Source of the DNA: Candidatus Bacteroides pullicola
Lineage (GTDB): Bacteria > Bacteroidota > Bacteroidia > Bacteroidales > Bacteroidaceae
Assembly (NCBI GenBank): GCA_019115825.1
Contig: DXCV01000039.1
Span: 1-62,785 of the forward strand
Length of the DNA: 62,785 bases
Reading direction: 5' to 3'
Positions 22,271 to 29,789 of this stretch are shown here, in pieces (position 1 is the stretch's first letter; each line of letters starts with the position of its first letter). The position numbers and the translations under genes were made by a program. Under the pieces are notes generated by a model that worked only from the letters and a program-made list of their open reading frames with translations, was not told the origin of the DNA and searched no databases.

Positions 22271-22659
22271 TTAATAACGAAACATTATTGGTAGAAATTG
22301 CCGATAAATACAGAATACCTGTACGCATTATTAATATCCTGTATTCTGAAGATGTCAAGACGGTTGGTCAACTCATGGACTTTATTCCAAACCTTCAAAT
22401 GCGACACATGGGTAAAAAATCACTTTCTATAATTCTTGATTTGCAGGATACTTTAAGCCAAGAATTAGAACAAAAGAAAAATGATAAGGAAATTGACTGG
22501 GAAGAAATAAGGATAAAGGCGGCGATAGCGGCATTACAAGGATACGCTTCCAATCCTAACAAAAATATGGTTGAGGCTTACACTCGGGATTTGGCAGAAT
22601 GGAGCGTACTTGCCGCCGATTTCCTCATAGCCAAACTGAAGGAAGGAGGCGCACAATGA
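22267..22659 (+). CDS. Helix-hairpin-helix (RNA polymerase alpha-CTD-like) protein
   Basis: A 130-residue protein. Residues about 18-62 (IRVIINILYSEDVKTVGQLM, then RHMGKKSLSIIL) have the helix-loop pattern of the alpha C-terminal domain of RNA polymerase, which binds DNA or sigma. A glutamate-rich helix and a C-terminal region follow (DWEEIRIKAAIAALQG). It is directly followed by a shorter relative. It may modulate host transcription, but this is inference. Confidence 0.6.
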   Translation: MINNETLLVEIADKYRIPVRIINILYSEDVKTVGQLMDFIPNLQMRHMGKKSLSIILDLQDTLSQELEQKKNDKEIDWEEIRIKAAIAALQGYASNPNKNMVEAYTRDLAEWSVLAADFLIAKLKEGGAQ

Positions 22660-22877
22660 TTACAAACGAAACATTACTTACTGATTTGGGCGGGGAATGC
22701 GCACTATCAGTGCGAACGCTCAACAGCCTGTTGCACTACGACATCATGACAGTTGGACAGCTGAGAGACTTCACACCAGGCCCGAAAAAAGACTGGTTGG
22801 TTGGGCGAATACTCGAAGAAACAATGCAAGTAAAGAAGTTGATAGAATCCGAATTGCTGAAAGGAGGCGCAAAATGA
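22656..22877 (+). CDS. Second alpha-CTD-like small protein
   Basis: A 73-residue paralogue of the previous gene: both start MI(N/T)NETLL and share the turn TVGQLxDF followed by a Gly-rich loop. It lacks the extra C-terminal part. The two overlap by four bases. The duplication suggests either a heterodimer or competing DNA-binding proteins. Confidence 0.6.
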   Translation: MITNETLLTDLGGECALSVRTLNSLLHYDIMTVGQLRDFTPGPKKDWLVGRILEETMQVKKLIESELLKGGAK

Positions 22878-23272
22878 TTACCGAACAATACGTTTCATTC
22901 GGCACAGCCAAGCTGTTGAAAAAGGCAGGGTTTGATGAGGTATGTGCCACATTTTACTCTTCCAAAGAAGGAGCACCCGTTTTACTGCACTCACGAAACA
23001 GCGAATTGGAGAAAAAGCATTATTCCCGCCCTACGCAAGCACTCGCCGCCCGCTGGCTTCGCGAAGTCCACGGGCTGAACATATCCGCTTGCTTTAATTC
23101 CAATACATACAAATCTGCCGTCAAAGGCTGGTTTTATATGCGAGAGGACACCAACAGGAACGACCCCGACAGCGTCTATTGCGACATTCAAGACTACGAA
23201 TCTTACGAAGCCGCCTTTGAAGCAGGCTTGCAGAAAGCACTGAAACTAATCATTAAAAACAAAGAACAATGA
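22874..23272 (+). CDS. Hypothetical protein
   Basis: A 132-residue protein. The segment SRPTQALAARWLREVHGLNI is a type seen in many Bacteroidales phage proteins of this size. Soluble and of mixed alpha/beta composition. It overlaps both neighbours by four bases. Confidence 0.6.
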   Translation: MITEQYVSFGTAKLLKKAGFDEVCATFYSSKEGAPVLLHSRNSELEKKHYSRPTQALAARWLREVHGLNISACFNSNTYKSAVKGWFYMREDTNRNDPDSVYCDIQDYESYEAAFEAGLQKALKLIIKNKEQ

Positions 23273-23817
23273 AGAAGATTTTATTCAATGATAAATTCGG
23301 GCTTACACAAGCAGTACTCGAAGGCCGCAAAACGCAGACAAGACGGATTATAAGAGGCGTTTATTCCGTTTCTTGTAGTGGAATTGATATGTTGCAAACG
23401 CATAAGCCCGCATATAAGCTCGGAGAAGTTATAGCCATTGCGCAAAGCTATAAAGACGCGGGAATAGAAGACGTGACAGACAAAGACGGTTTCTTGTATC
23501 ATGCGTTCACCATTGCCGGATGGAATAACAAGATGTTCGTCCGCCCCGACCTGATGCCCCACCAAATCCACATAACCAATGTGCGCATTGAACGTTTGCA
23601 AGATATATCGGACGAGGATTGTTTGAAAGAGGGATTAGAATGGGACGGAATTGCATACAAGTATAATATAGGATACAGCAAAGAGACAGGAAACAAGACG
23701 TTCCTTGGCAAAACTCCCCGTGAAGCCTTTGCTCACCTCATAGACAAGGTTAGCGGGAAAGGCACGTGGGATTCCAATCCCTACGTCTGGGTATATGATT
23801 TTGAACTGATTAAATAA
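23269..23817 (+). CDS. ASCH/phage-replication-type domain protein
   Basis: A 182-residue protein opening ILFNDKFGLTQAVLEGRKTQ TRRI, where the GRKTQTRR signature marks ASCH-like (PUA-related) domains that bind RNA or modified nucleic acid. It continues with KLGEVIAIAQSYKDAG and HQIHITNVRIERLQDI, also typical. In phages such proteins lie among nucleotide and DNA-modification genes. The C-terminal part YVWVYDFELI is the usual last strand. Confidence 0.75.
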   Translation: MKKILFNDKFGLTQAVLEGRKTQTRRIIRGVYSVSCSGIDMLQTHKPAYKLGEVIAIAQSYKDAGIEDVTDKDGFLYHAFTIAGWNNKMFVRPDLMPHQIHITNVRIERLQDISDEDCLKEGLEWDGIAYKYNIGYSKETGNKTFLGKTPREAFAHLIDKVSGKGTWDSNPYVWVYDFELIK

Positions 23818-23826
23818 CAACGAACA

Positions 23827-23988
23827 ATGAAAGGATTTATTAAACGGTTAGTAGGATTGTTGCTGCTTTTAGTTACATCTCCCATTATTTTTATTTCCCA
23901 ACCTGTCAGTTGGCTCATCTGCGGGAAAACCATCCCATTTGTTGAAAAGTACATGGATTGGGTAGACAATAAATTATTGAAATTATGA
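23827..23988 (+). CDS. Small one-span membrane protein
   Basis: A 53-residue protein (MKGFIKRLVGLLLLLVTSPI) with one membrane segment at about 7-27 and a short C-terminal tail. It starts ten bases after the previous stop and overlaps the next ATG, so it fits the operon. Confidence 0.5.
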   Translation: MKGFIKRLVGLLLLLVTSPIIFISQPVSWLICGKTIPFVEKYMDWVDNKLLKL

Positions 23989-24311
23989 ACAAAGAAACGA
24001 TTGAAAAAGCAGCAAGAGAATACGCCAAAGATAAGTACGGCGGAGAAAATGCAAAGCAGTACGCGATAGCCCAAATCCATGCAGGCAGAGACGGATTCAT
24101 TGACGGCGCACAATGGCGCATAAACTCCGTGTGGCACGACGGTACAGTATCATGCCAATCAAGACGGAAAGCACTCGTACTGTTCAAGAACGGCAATGCC
24201 GCCGTCTATAACGACCTGCGCGATTTGACCTATGAAAGGTTATGGGGAGAAGTTGACAAGTTTGCATACCTCGACGACCTTCTCCCCGACGGAAAGGAGG
24301 CCGACCAATGA
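23985..24311 (+). CDS. Hypothetical protein
   Basis: A 108-residue protein. The N-terminal motif (IEKAAREYA to FIDGAQWRI) is a short helical pair that recurs in Bacteroidales phages, also at 26479-26835. The rest is a small beta region. Function unknown. Confidence 0.6.
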   Translation: MNKETIEKAAREYAKDKYGGENAKQYAIAQIHAGRDGFIDGAQWRINSVWHDGTVSCQSRRKALVLFKNGNAAVYNDLRDLTYERLWGEVDKFAYLDDLLPDGKEADQ

Positions 24312-24619
24312 CCGTCTACATTTCCCTCCCCATCACCGGCCACCCGCTCGAAGAAGTCCGCCACCGAGCCGACTACGCCAAACGCCGCCTCCGTGCCCAC
24401 GGCCACGAGCCAGTCATCCCGCTCGACGTGTCGCCCGACCCCGACGCGCCCTACCACGAGCACATCGGCCGGGACATCGCCGCCCTGCTCCAGTGCGAAG
24501 CCGTCCTCTTCCTCGACGGCTGGATGACCTCCAGCGGTTGCCGCCTCGAAATGGAAGCCGCCCAAATCTACGGCAAGAAAATTTATTTTGAATATGACTT
24601 ACGATTAAACAGACTGTAA
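24308..24619 (+). CDS. DUF4406-like (nucleoside deoxyribosyltransferase fold) protein
   Basis: A 103-residue protein with the pattern YISLPITG, a helix with KRRLRAHGHEPVIPLD, then HIGRDIAALLQCEAVLFL and a conserved SSGCRLEMEAAQI. This is the nucleoside 2-deoxyribosyltransferase-like fold (DUF4406). Such proteins may handle modified nucleosides or nucleotide signals. It stands two bases before a MazG-like pyrophosphohydrolase, consistent with nucleotide metabolism. Confidence 0.75.
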   Translation: MTVYISLPITGHPLEEVRHRADYAKRRLRAHGHEPVIPLDVSPDPDAPYHEHIGRDIAALLQCEAVLFLDGWMTSSGCRLEMEAAQIYGKKIYFEYDLRLNRL

Positions 24620-24621
24620 AA

Positions 24622-24948
24622 ATGGAAATCAACGACTACCAACGCATGGCTCTCGAAACAGCCATCTATCCCGAAAACCAACGAATCATCTACCCCACGC
24701 TCGGATTGACAGGCGAAGCCGGGGAAGTATCCGACAAGGTGAAGAAAGTCCTCCGCGACAACAACGGCACGTTCACGCCGGAGAAGCGGCAGCAAATCAT
24801 GATGGAACTTGGGGACGTTATGTGGTATTGCGCCACCCTTGCCCGAGACCTCGGCTATTCGCTCCAAGACGTCTGCCAAGCCAACTACGACAAGCTGAAA
24901 TCCCGCCAGCAGCGCGACAAGATTCACGGGGAGGGCGACAACCGCTGA
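24622..24948 (+). CDS. MazG-like nucleotide pyrophosphohydrolase
   Basis: A 108-residue protein with the two helical metal motifs of the MazG family: GEAGEVSDKVKK (about 32-43) and ELGDVMWYCA (about 68-77). It hydrolyses nucleoside triphosphates to monophosphates. Phage MazG proteins can lower alarmone or unwanted dNTP levels during infection. It ends just before repeat array B. Confidence 0.85.
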   Translation: MEINDYQRMALETAIYPENQRIIYPTLGLTGEAGEVSDKVKKVLRDNNGTFTPEKRQQIMMELGDVMWYCATLARDLGYSLQDVCQANYDKLKSRQQRDKIHGEGDNR

Positions 24949-24962
24949 GACGCCCCTTCAGT

Positions 24963-25075
24963 CAAGTGGCTACCTTGGCGCGGTCAAGTGGCTACCTTCA
25001 TCGCGCCAAGTGGCTACCTTGGTTTTACCTTTCTCTGACAAAGAGCGTGCCTTTCTCTGACAAAGGCAAAACCGC
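24963..25075. repeat. 22-bp tandem repeat array B and nested hairpin
   Basis: CAAGTGGCTACCTT occurs at 24963, 24985 and 25007, exactly 22 bp apart, with different 8-bp spacers. Next, CTTTCTCTGACAAAG-like units occur twice within an 11-bp stem (GGTTTT and CCTTT paired with AAAGG and AAAACC, about 25020-25072) followed by a T-rich stretch, so it may end transcription. No gene. Confidence 0.75.
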
Positions 25076-25101
25076 CTATTTTTCATTCTCAATTTACGAA
25101 G

Positions 25102-25500
25102 ATGGAACTACAATTAGAACCCGAAATTCCAAGACGTGTACGGAGCAAAACCAGCAATAAGTGGGTATTCAATCGCGGGCACAAAAGCCCCATGAAGGGG
25201 AAGACGCTCGAAGAGATATATGGAATAGAACGTGGAAGCGAAATGCGCCGCAGGATGTGCGAATATCAGAAAGGACACCCCAACTACGCCAAGAAAGGCG
25301 TGAACGCCAAGCCCTGCGTGGCCATACACAACGGACGGATTGCAGCCCGCTTCCCGTCACAGATAGATGCCGCAAATGCCATAGGCGTGTCGTTTCAAAC
25401 CGTTAACGACTGGGTCAGGGGCAAATACAAGCCCAAGAACGGATGGCAATGGTTCTACGAAGCCGAATCCTGGAAGTGGTGCGATATACTAAGAATATAA
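25102..25500 (+). CDS. NUMOD-like DNA-binding protein
   Basis: A 132-residue protein. The C-terminal part (DAANAIGVSFQTVNDWVRG, then KNGWQWFYE) is a NUMOD1-type helix-turn-helix of homing endonucleases. The N-terminal part (RGHKSPMKGKTLEEIYG, then HPNYAKKGVNAKP) resembles the sequence around NUMOD3 repeats. No GIY-YIG or HNH catalytic core is visible, so it may be the DNA-binding remnant of a homing endonuclease, or a regulator. Confidence 0.65.
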   Translation: MELQLEPEIPRRVRSKTSNKWVFNRGHKSPMKGKTLEEIYGIERGSEMRRRMCEYQKGHPNYAKKGVNAKPCVAIHNGRIAARFPSQIDAANAIGVSFQTVNDWVRGKYKPKNGWQWFYEAESWKWCDILRI

Positions 25501-25541
25501 AAAATATCTGGGTATAGACAGCCGTATGATAATTAATTTGT

Positions 25542-25549
25542 TAACTTTG
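25542..25549 (+). promoter_or_regulatory. Promoter -7 box for the gene pair at 25607
   Basis: TAACTTTG fits TAnnTTTG and lies 58 bp before the ATG, giving this pair its own transcript. Confidence 0.6.
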
Positions 25550-25606
25550 CCCAAACATTTTGACTATGGTAAAAGAAGAATGACTAATTTATAAACAAGT
25601 TGCAAT

Positions 25607-25963
25607 ATGCGAGTTGAAGATTTGGAACTTATAAAGACGAGAAACTTATTTCTGAAAGAAGGAGCACCTTCGGGAGAAATCGTATTGGTGGACAACATCG
25701 GAGGTGACATGTATTTCACATTCAAATTGAAATACGTAGGAAATAGTGAAAAAGAGGGAAGTACGCAATTCAACGTAAAAGACGACTTCCACGCTGAACT
25801 CGTTATAGACACGAAGCCCTTTTCTTTTACTAAATTGAAAGAGCCACTGTATATAGGCAATTACCAAGGAAGTAAATACTTATACCTTGATTTTATCGTA
25901 CAGCCTTGCGCATCGTTAGGAGAACCACACAACGTGATTGTAAGTTTTTATGTAAACAAATAA
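25607..25963 (+). CDS. DUF6864-like soluble protein of an accessory pair
   Basis: A 118-residue, beta-rich protein (MRVEDLELIKTRNLF start; VDNIGGDMYFTFKLKY). I associate this layout with DUF6864. It has its own promoter and stands four bases before a membrane-protein gene. The DNA is clearly more AT-rich than the flanking genes, suggesting separate acquisition. It may bind a ligand or a phage component; unknown. Confidence 0.6.
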   Translation: MRVEDLELIKTRNLFLKEGAPSGEIVLVDNIGGDMYFTFKLKYVGNSEKEGSTQFNVKDDFHAELVIDTKPFSFTKLKEPLYIGNYQGSKYLYLDFIVQPCASLGEPHNVIVSFYVNK

Positions 25964-25967
25964 AGAT

Positions 25968-26324
25968 ATGGCTCTTAGAAGGAACAATGGCAGCGTAAAG
26001 GTGGATAACATTATATCCAATACTTCTGTTAATGTCATACAAATCACAGAAGACAAGTTGGAGAATATACTAATGAGACATCTAAAGAAGCTTGAGAAAC
26101 CAAGAGATTTGCTTGGAGCTATATCATTATTTCTTAGTTTACTCATAGTAATGTTCACGACAGAGTTCAAGAATGTAATGTTTCTGAACTCAGATACATG
26201 GAAAGGGATATTCATTTGTCTTTTGGTCGGTTCTGCGGTATATCTTGGATATGTCATAAAGAATATATGTAAGGATAAAGATAGCATAGAATCAATAATG
26301 GAAGATATAAAAAACAGCAATTAA
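25968..26324 (+). CDS. Two-span membrane protein of the accessory pair
   Basis: A 118-residue protein with a soluble N terminus (about 1-45), two membrane segments (about 47-65 and 80-98) and a charged C terminus. Its AT-rich DNA, shared promoter and following triple terminator make the pair a self-contained cassette. This soluble-plus-membrane plan is often seen in phage-exclusion modules, but the function is not proven. Confidence 0.6.
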   Translation: MALRRNNGSVKVDNIISNTSVNVIQITEDKLENILMRHLKKLEKPRDLLGAISLFLSLLIVMFTTEFKNVMFLNSDTWKGIFICLLVGSAVYLGYVIKNICKDKDSIESIMEDIKNSN

Positions 26325-26349
26325 ACGCCCCGCACTACTTTCCTGTAGT

Positions 26350-26460
26350 GTACGAATCCGCCCACGGACGGATTCCTATTTTCAGAGCATCGGAACAACC
26401 CGGTGCTCCTTCTTTTTTGCCCGACACCACCCGTGCCGGGCTTTTATTTTTCAGGAACAT
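26350..26460 (+). terminator. Three successive terminator-like hairpins
   Basis: A GAATCCG/CGGATTC stem (about 26353-26373), a GAGCA-TCGG/CCGG-TGCTC stem with a T-rich run (about 26386-26420), and a GCCCG-CAC/GTG-CGGGC stem with TTTTATTTTT (about 26422-26458) follow the accessory pair. The last two look like functional intrinsic terminators. Confidence 0.75.
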
Positions 26461-26478
26461 TAAAACAAGATTATTGAT

Positions 26479-26835
26479 ATGACCATTAAGGAAAGAATCG
26501 AGTCGGAAGCCCGCCGCACCGCCCTGCGTTATGACCCCTCCGCCAGCCGTTACAGCGCGGGCAAGCAAGTAGGACACATCCGCGGGTTCATCGAAGGGGC
26601 GGAATACGCCCTCAACAACCAGTGGATAAGCGTGGACGAAGCCATACCGCAAAGCAATGAAGAAGTACTATGCCTGATGAAATCAAACGGAGCGGTAGTG
26701 AGTGGATTTATATTCAAAGAAGGAAATGCTTGCAAGGTTGCCACAAGACCGGACTTTGAGTTTGAGGATTATTTGGATTATCAGGTAGAAGCATGGATGC
26801 CAATGCCTGAATATAGAAAGGAGGCACGCCCATGA
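26479..26835 (+). CDS. DUF551-type protein
   Basis: A 118-residue protein. The N-terminal helical part (GKQVGHIRGFIEGAEYALNN) is followed by a DUF551-like domain (QWISVDEAIPQSNEEVLCLM to AWMPMPEYRK). DUF551 is a small domain frequent in phages, function unknown. The overlap with the next gene is four bases. Confidence 0.75.
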   Translation: MTIKERIESEARRTALRYDPSASRYSAGKQVGHIRGFIEGAEYALNNQWISVDEAIPQSNEEVLCLMKSNGAVVSGFIFKEGNACKVATRPDFEFEDYLDYQVEAWMPMPEYRKEARP

Positions 26836-27197
26836 CCATCCGCGGACAACTCATCCGATACCGCTGCGCCTGCAACGCCCTCCTCCGCCTCTTCTGCGAC
26901 AAGCAAGGCTTCCACATGTCAGACACCTACTGGGTCGCCGACCGCGTGGGCGAAGTCGCCGACTGCGCCGAACACTTCTTCTCCATGGACGACATCATCA
27001 CCGACCTCGAAGAAGAAGCACCTCCCGGCAAGATACTCGAATGGTACGACCAACTCGAAGCCCTCGACTACCGCGTCAACTACCGCCACTGGCTCCACGG
27101 ATGCCCCACGCCTTCCAAGTCCGAACTGGAGGAGCTGCACCGCAAGGCCGGGGAGGCACGAAAAGATTTGGAAAACGAAATGAACAATTTCCAATGA
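26832..27197 (+). CDS. Hypothetical protein
   Basis: A 121-residue protein with a basic, cysteine-containing N terminus (RGQLIRYRCACNALLRLFC) and a central acidic stretch (DDIITDLEEEAPPGKI). It ends near a promoter for the next gene. I recognise no family, though the layout recurs in Bacteroidales phages. Confidence 0.6.
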   Translation: MTIRGQLIRYRCACNALLRLFCDKQGFHMSDTYWVADRVGEVADCAEHFFSMDDIITDLEEEAPPGKILEWYDQLEALDYRVNYRHWLHGCPTPSKSELEELHRKAGEARKDLENEMNNFQ

Positions 27198-27225
27198 ATG
27201 ATTTTGTGCATTACCGGTATAAGGC

Positions 27226-27233
27226 TATCTTTG
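27226..27233 (+). promoter_or_regulatory. Promoter -7 box
   Basis: TATCTTTG lies 21 bp before the ATG at 27255, with a TTG about 20 bp further upstream. Confidence 0.7.
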
Positions 27234-27254
27234 CCGAAAAAAAACAAAGGAAAC

Positions 27255-27584
27255 ATGAAAACATTCAATGACCTCCATTTCCATCCGCACCCTATATCCG
27301 TGCAGATGGAAGAAATTGCATCCATGGCTCCATCGTGGATGGTGGCCAAATACCAAGGATGCACCCAGGCCGAAGAACATTTTCCGAACGGATACGGTGT
27401 CAGCGTCGTTTTTGGAAAGCCTTTCTACTCCAATGGCGTGGACACATACGAGGTGGCCGTGCTCAAGGGAGACGACATTGACATGGGGAACCAGCTGCTC
27501 CAAGGGGGCGTCATCGGGAACCAATCCCCGCAGGAAGTCAGCCGCATCATGGAGCGGTTGCAGCAGCTTCCTCCCTGCGAATGA
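27255..27584 (+). CDS. Hypothetical protein, last rightward gene
   Basis: A 109-residue protein (TFNDLHFHPHPISVQMEEIA) with its own promoter. The middle (FPNGYGVSVVFGKPFYSNGV; TYEVAVLKG) is beta-rich. Similar proteins occur in Bacteroidales phages; no function known. It is convergent with the gene at 27625; the gap contains a GGCGGGC/GCCCGCC hairpin. Confidence 0.65.
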   Translation: MKTFNDLHFHPHPISVQMEEIASMAPSWMVAKYQGCTQAEEHFPNGYGVSVVFGKPFYSNGVDTYEVAVLKGDDIDMGNQLLQGGVIGNQSPQEVSRIMERLQQLPPCE

Positions 27585-27624
27585 CAAGGGCGCACAAACA
27601 GGAAAGGCGGGCACCCCGCCCGCC

Positions 27625-27852
27625 TCACTCCTGCATCTTCCCCCTGCAACAATCGCACAAAAACCTCCGCGCCACAGGGAACATCTTTTGCCCCACATCC
27701 CCCGCCAGGTAAGCCGCCTCCTCCCCGTAAGGGTCAATCCCGAAGGCCGCCGCAACGTGCCGGCACAAGTGCTGCATCTCGTGCATCCAGGAGTTCAGGA
27801 ACTCCGCCGGAGAGGACGTAAGGGAAATGACCATGACCGTTTCCCTTCGCAT
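27625..27852 (-). CDS. Small zincin-like protein
   Basis: A 75-residue protein with HEMQHLCRH (an HExxH-type motif) followed by DPYGEEAAYL, where the glutamate could be the third metal ligand. It ends in CDCCRG. This resembles the core of small metallopeptidases found in Bacteroidales phages. It is the last gene of the leftward late block. Activity is inferred from the motif. Confidence 0.65.
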   Translation of the reverse strand: MRRETVMVISLTSSPAEFLNSWMHEMQHLCRHVAAAFGIDPYGEEAAYLAGDVGQKMFPVARRFLCDCCRGKMQE

Positions 27853-27869
27853 GAAATTGGAATAGGTAT

Positions 27870-27917
27870 TTCCAAGAGGGCAAGATAAGCGAAAGGGTAT
27901 ATAATGCCCTCTTGGAA
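27870..27917. other. 13-bp perfect inverted repeat
   Basis: TTCCAAGAGGGCA (27870-27882) and its exact complement (27905-27917) are separated by 22 bp. It lies between the stop of the gene 27926-28345 and the start of the zincin gene. There is no T run, so it may be an RNA-stabilising hairpin or an operator rather than a terminator. Confidence 0.7.
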
Positions 27918-27925
27918 TATGAGGT

Positions 27926-28345
27926 TTAAATCAAATCATACCACTCAATCACCAAACCTTGTGCATCTGCATCTGCCAACCACCGACGAAAGGCGTTTGA
28001 GCCAAGCATGTCTGGGTCTTCGATTGTATCACGCACAAACATGGCCACTGCTTTATCATCAGGAAGACTTGATTTGTAATAGTCAGCCTTTGCCATATGC
28101 CACAGATACACGAAATCATAACATTCATTATGTTCCAGCTTTATACCATGCTTGTTAAAAATCTCTTCAATTTCTTCCTTGGACTGGTATTCTATTGGTT
28201 CTTTTTTGCCTGTCGTTGTGTTCAACTTTCTCATCTTGCTTACCGCAAAATGGCAGGCTTTTCTTGAAAAGTGGTTTCCATAATTGCGCAAGTACACTCT
28301 CATGTCTTTAGGAAGCTCACTATATATATCTAATGGTGTGCTCAT
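27926..28345 (-). CDS. Conserved phage hypothetical protein
   Basis: A 139-residue protein (SELPKDMRVYLRNYGNHFSR) rich in aromatic and charged residues. The start at 28345 is chosen because the conserved-looking part begins there. In these phages it accompanies the Gly/Arg/Tyr-rich protein encoded just upstream. Function unknown. Confidence 0.65.
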   Translation of the reverse strand: MSTPLDIYSELPKDMRVYLRNYGNHFSRKACHFAVSKMRKLNTTTGKKEPIEYQSKEEIEEIFNKHGIKLEHNECYDFVYLWHMAKADYYKSSLPDDKAVAMFVRDTIEDPDMLGSNAFRRWLADADAQGLVIEWYDLI

Positions 28346-28404
28346 ATTTCTGAGTTTTAATGTAAAAGGGAGCGAATGAAATAACGCTCCCCCAAAAATG
28401 TTTA

Positions 28405-28740
28405 TCATCTGCGAACGTAACGGCCCGTGTAAGTGCTCCTGCCTCTACGTTCGTTTATACGAGGCTGGTATTCATCTAAATCGCTATATTGATAGCGTTC
28501 GCCCATCTCGTCATCGTACGGGTCTCTGAACCCCATCGGAGATTCAGGGTAGTAAGGAGGCATGGTTCGCCTTTCTCCATAGCCTCCGCGTTGCCCCATC
28601 ATCTCCTTCGCTTCACGCATCCCTTTCTCGTACCCGTGCCGGCATCCCTCGCGGTAGGCACGCTCCACTTCATCGTCTCTCATCCCGAAGCCGCCACGAC
28701 CGTAGTCGTCCTGCTCTTCCATGATTTCCCAGTAACTCAT
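28405..28740 (-). CDS. Gly/Arg/Tyr-rich low-complexity protein
   Basis: A 111-residue protein with a central helix (EVERAYREGCRHGYEKGMRE) and flanking Gly-, Arg-, Tyr- and Pro-rich segments, ending STYTGRYVRR. It is probably largely disordered. It belongs to a five-gene leftward block (27926-30746). A virion or assembly role is likely by context only. Confidence 0.65.
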   Translation of the reverse strand: MSYWEIMEEQDDYGRGGFGMRDDEVERAYREGCRHGYEKGMREAKEMMGQRGGYGERRTMPPYYPESPMGFRDPYDDEMGERYQYSDLDEYQPRINERRGRSTYTGRYVRR

Positions 28741-28744
28741 AACG

Positions 28745-29287
28745 TCATTTCTTTTTATTCGTTTCAGGATTCACGCCCAACTGCTCGGCCAGCATCTTGT
28801 TGAACTTCATCAGCTCACTCATGCCCTTGGCCATTTCGGCTATCTGGCTTTCAAGCTGGCTTATCTTCTGCTCCTGCTGCTGCTTGGCGGCAAACTCCGG
28901 GTTCAGCGCGTTCAGCATCTTGTCGCACGATTCCATCACGCCGCGGTGGTAGTCCACGCTCGCCAGGATGTCCGCGCTCTTCTGCTTCATCGTGCCTATC
29001 TCGTTGTTCATCGCGTCGCGGCTGCAGGACACCACGATGTTCCCGTTCTGCCCGAAGTCGGCAATGTCCGCCCCTGCCGGAAGCCCTTGCAGGTTGCTCT
29101 GCTGCCCGTTCACGCTCACCGTCACGTCCACCACCATTTCCACCTGCGGGAACTGCCCTATCGGCGGTGTGGTGGGATATTTGGCACGTGGGGCGGAAAC
29201 GCTCACCACAGAGCCGTATTCAATGTAAGGGGTCGATTCCTTGTGCAGGATGAACACCTGCGAGTTGGTCCTCAAATTCTGAAACAT
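28745..29287 (-). CDS. Structural-block protein with coiled-coil C terminus
   Basis: A 180-residue protein. Residues about 1-95 are beta-rich (SQVFILHKESTPYIEYGSVV; VEMVVDVTVSV); residues about 130-175 form a coiled coil (KQQQEQKISQLESQIAEMAK). Conserved beside the next two genes in Bacteroidales phages. A virion-associated function is likely but not shown. Confidence 0.65.
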   Translation of the reverse strand: MFQNLRTNSQVFILHKESTPYIEYGSVVSVSAPRAKYPTTPPIGQFPQVEMVVDVTVSVNGQQSNLQGLPAGADIADFGQNGNIVVSCSRDAMNNEIGTMKQKSADILASVDYHRGVMESCDKMLNALNPEFAAKQQQEQKISQLESQIAEMAKGMSELMKFNKMLAEQLGVNPETNKKK

Positions 29288-29345
29288 GGTTGATAAATTG
29301 GTTTAAGTGTTGGAGGGGAAAGGCTTGCGCCAGTCCCCGTCCCGG

Positions 29346-29771
29346 TCAAAGTTCGAACTCCGCGGTGGCCTCCCCTTGCGTGGAAGCCGCTGCCGCAGCC
29401 GCCGTGCTCGGACGGAATCCGCCGTTCACCAGGTACAACTCGTTCGTGTACCGGTTGTAATGAATCTCATAGATGCCGGCCCCGGCGAAGTTCGCCACCG
29501 TGGCCGCGGTGCCCTCGTATTCCATCAGCGGGCGCGTGTCGCCGTTCGTCCCTATCAGAACGGGCAGCGTCGCCGTCGTGCCTGCCGGGATGGCCGTGCG
29601 CAGATCCAGGAAGAAGCTACCCACGTAGTTCCGGCGGAAGAAGGCGTGGTTCGGAATCTCTATCGTCACCGCGTCCGTCCCCACCGTCACGTTCACGCTC
29701 GGCAAGGTGTTCAGGTTGTTGCGCCCAAGGCTGGGGTAGAGGAAGGGCAGGTTAGGAAAAAAGTCCCACAT
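29346..29771 (-). CDS. Beta-rich structural-block protein
   Basis: A 141-residue protein (FLYPSLGRNNLNTLPSVNVT) with alternating strands and an alanine-rich C-terminal tail (STAAAAAASTQGEATAEFEL). Likely a small virion protein of the same set as its neighbours. No enzymatic motif. Confidence 0.6.
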   Translation of the reverse strand: MWDFFPNLPFLYPSLGRNNLNTLPSVNVTVGTDAVTIEIPNHAFFRRNYVGSFFLDLRTAIPAGTTATLPVLIGTNGDTRPLMEYEGTAATVANFAGAGIYEIHYNRYTNELYLVNGGFRPSTAAAAAASTQGEATAEFEL

Positions 29772-29789
29772 AATCGCCTCCTTTCCCGT

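Noticed and set aside
24963..25020. CRISPR-like look of the repeats
   Set aside because: 14-bp repeats with 8-bp spacers and no cas genes; period is too short for a CRISPR array.
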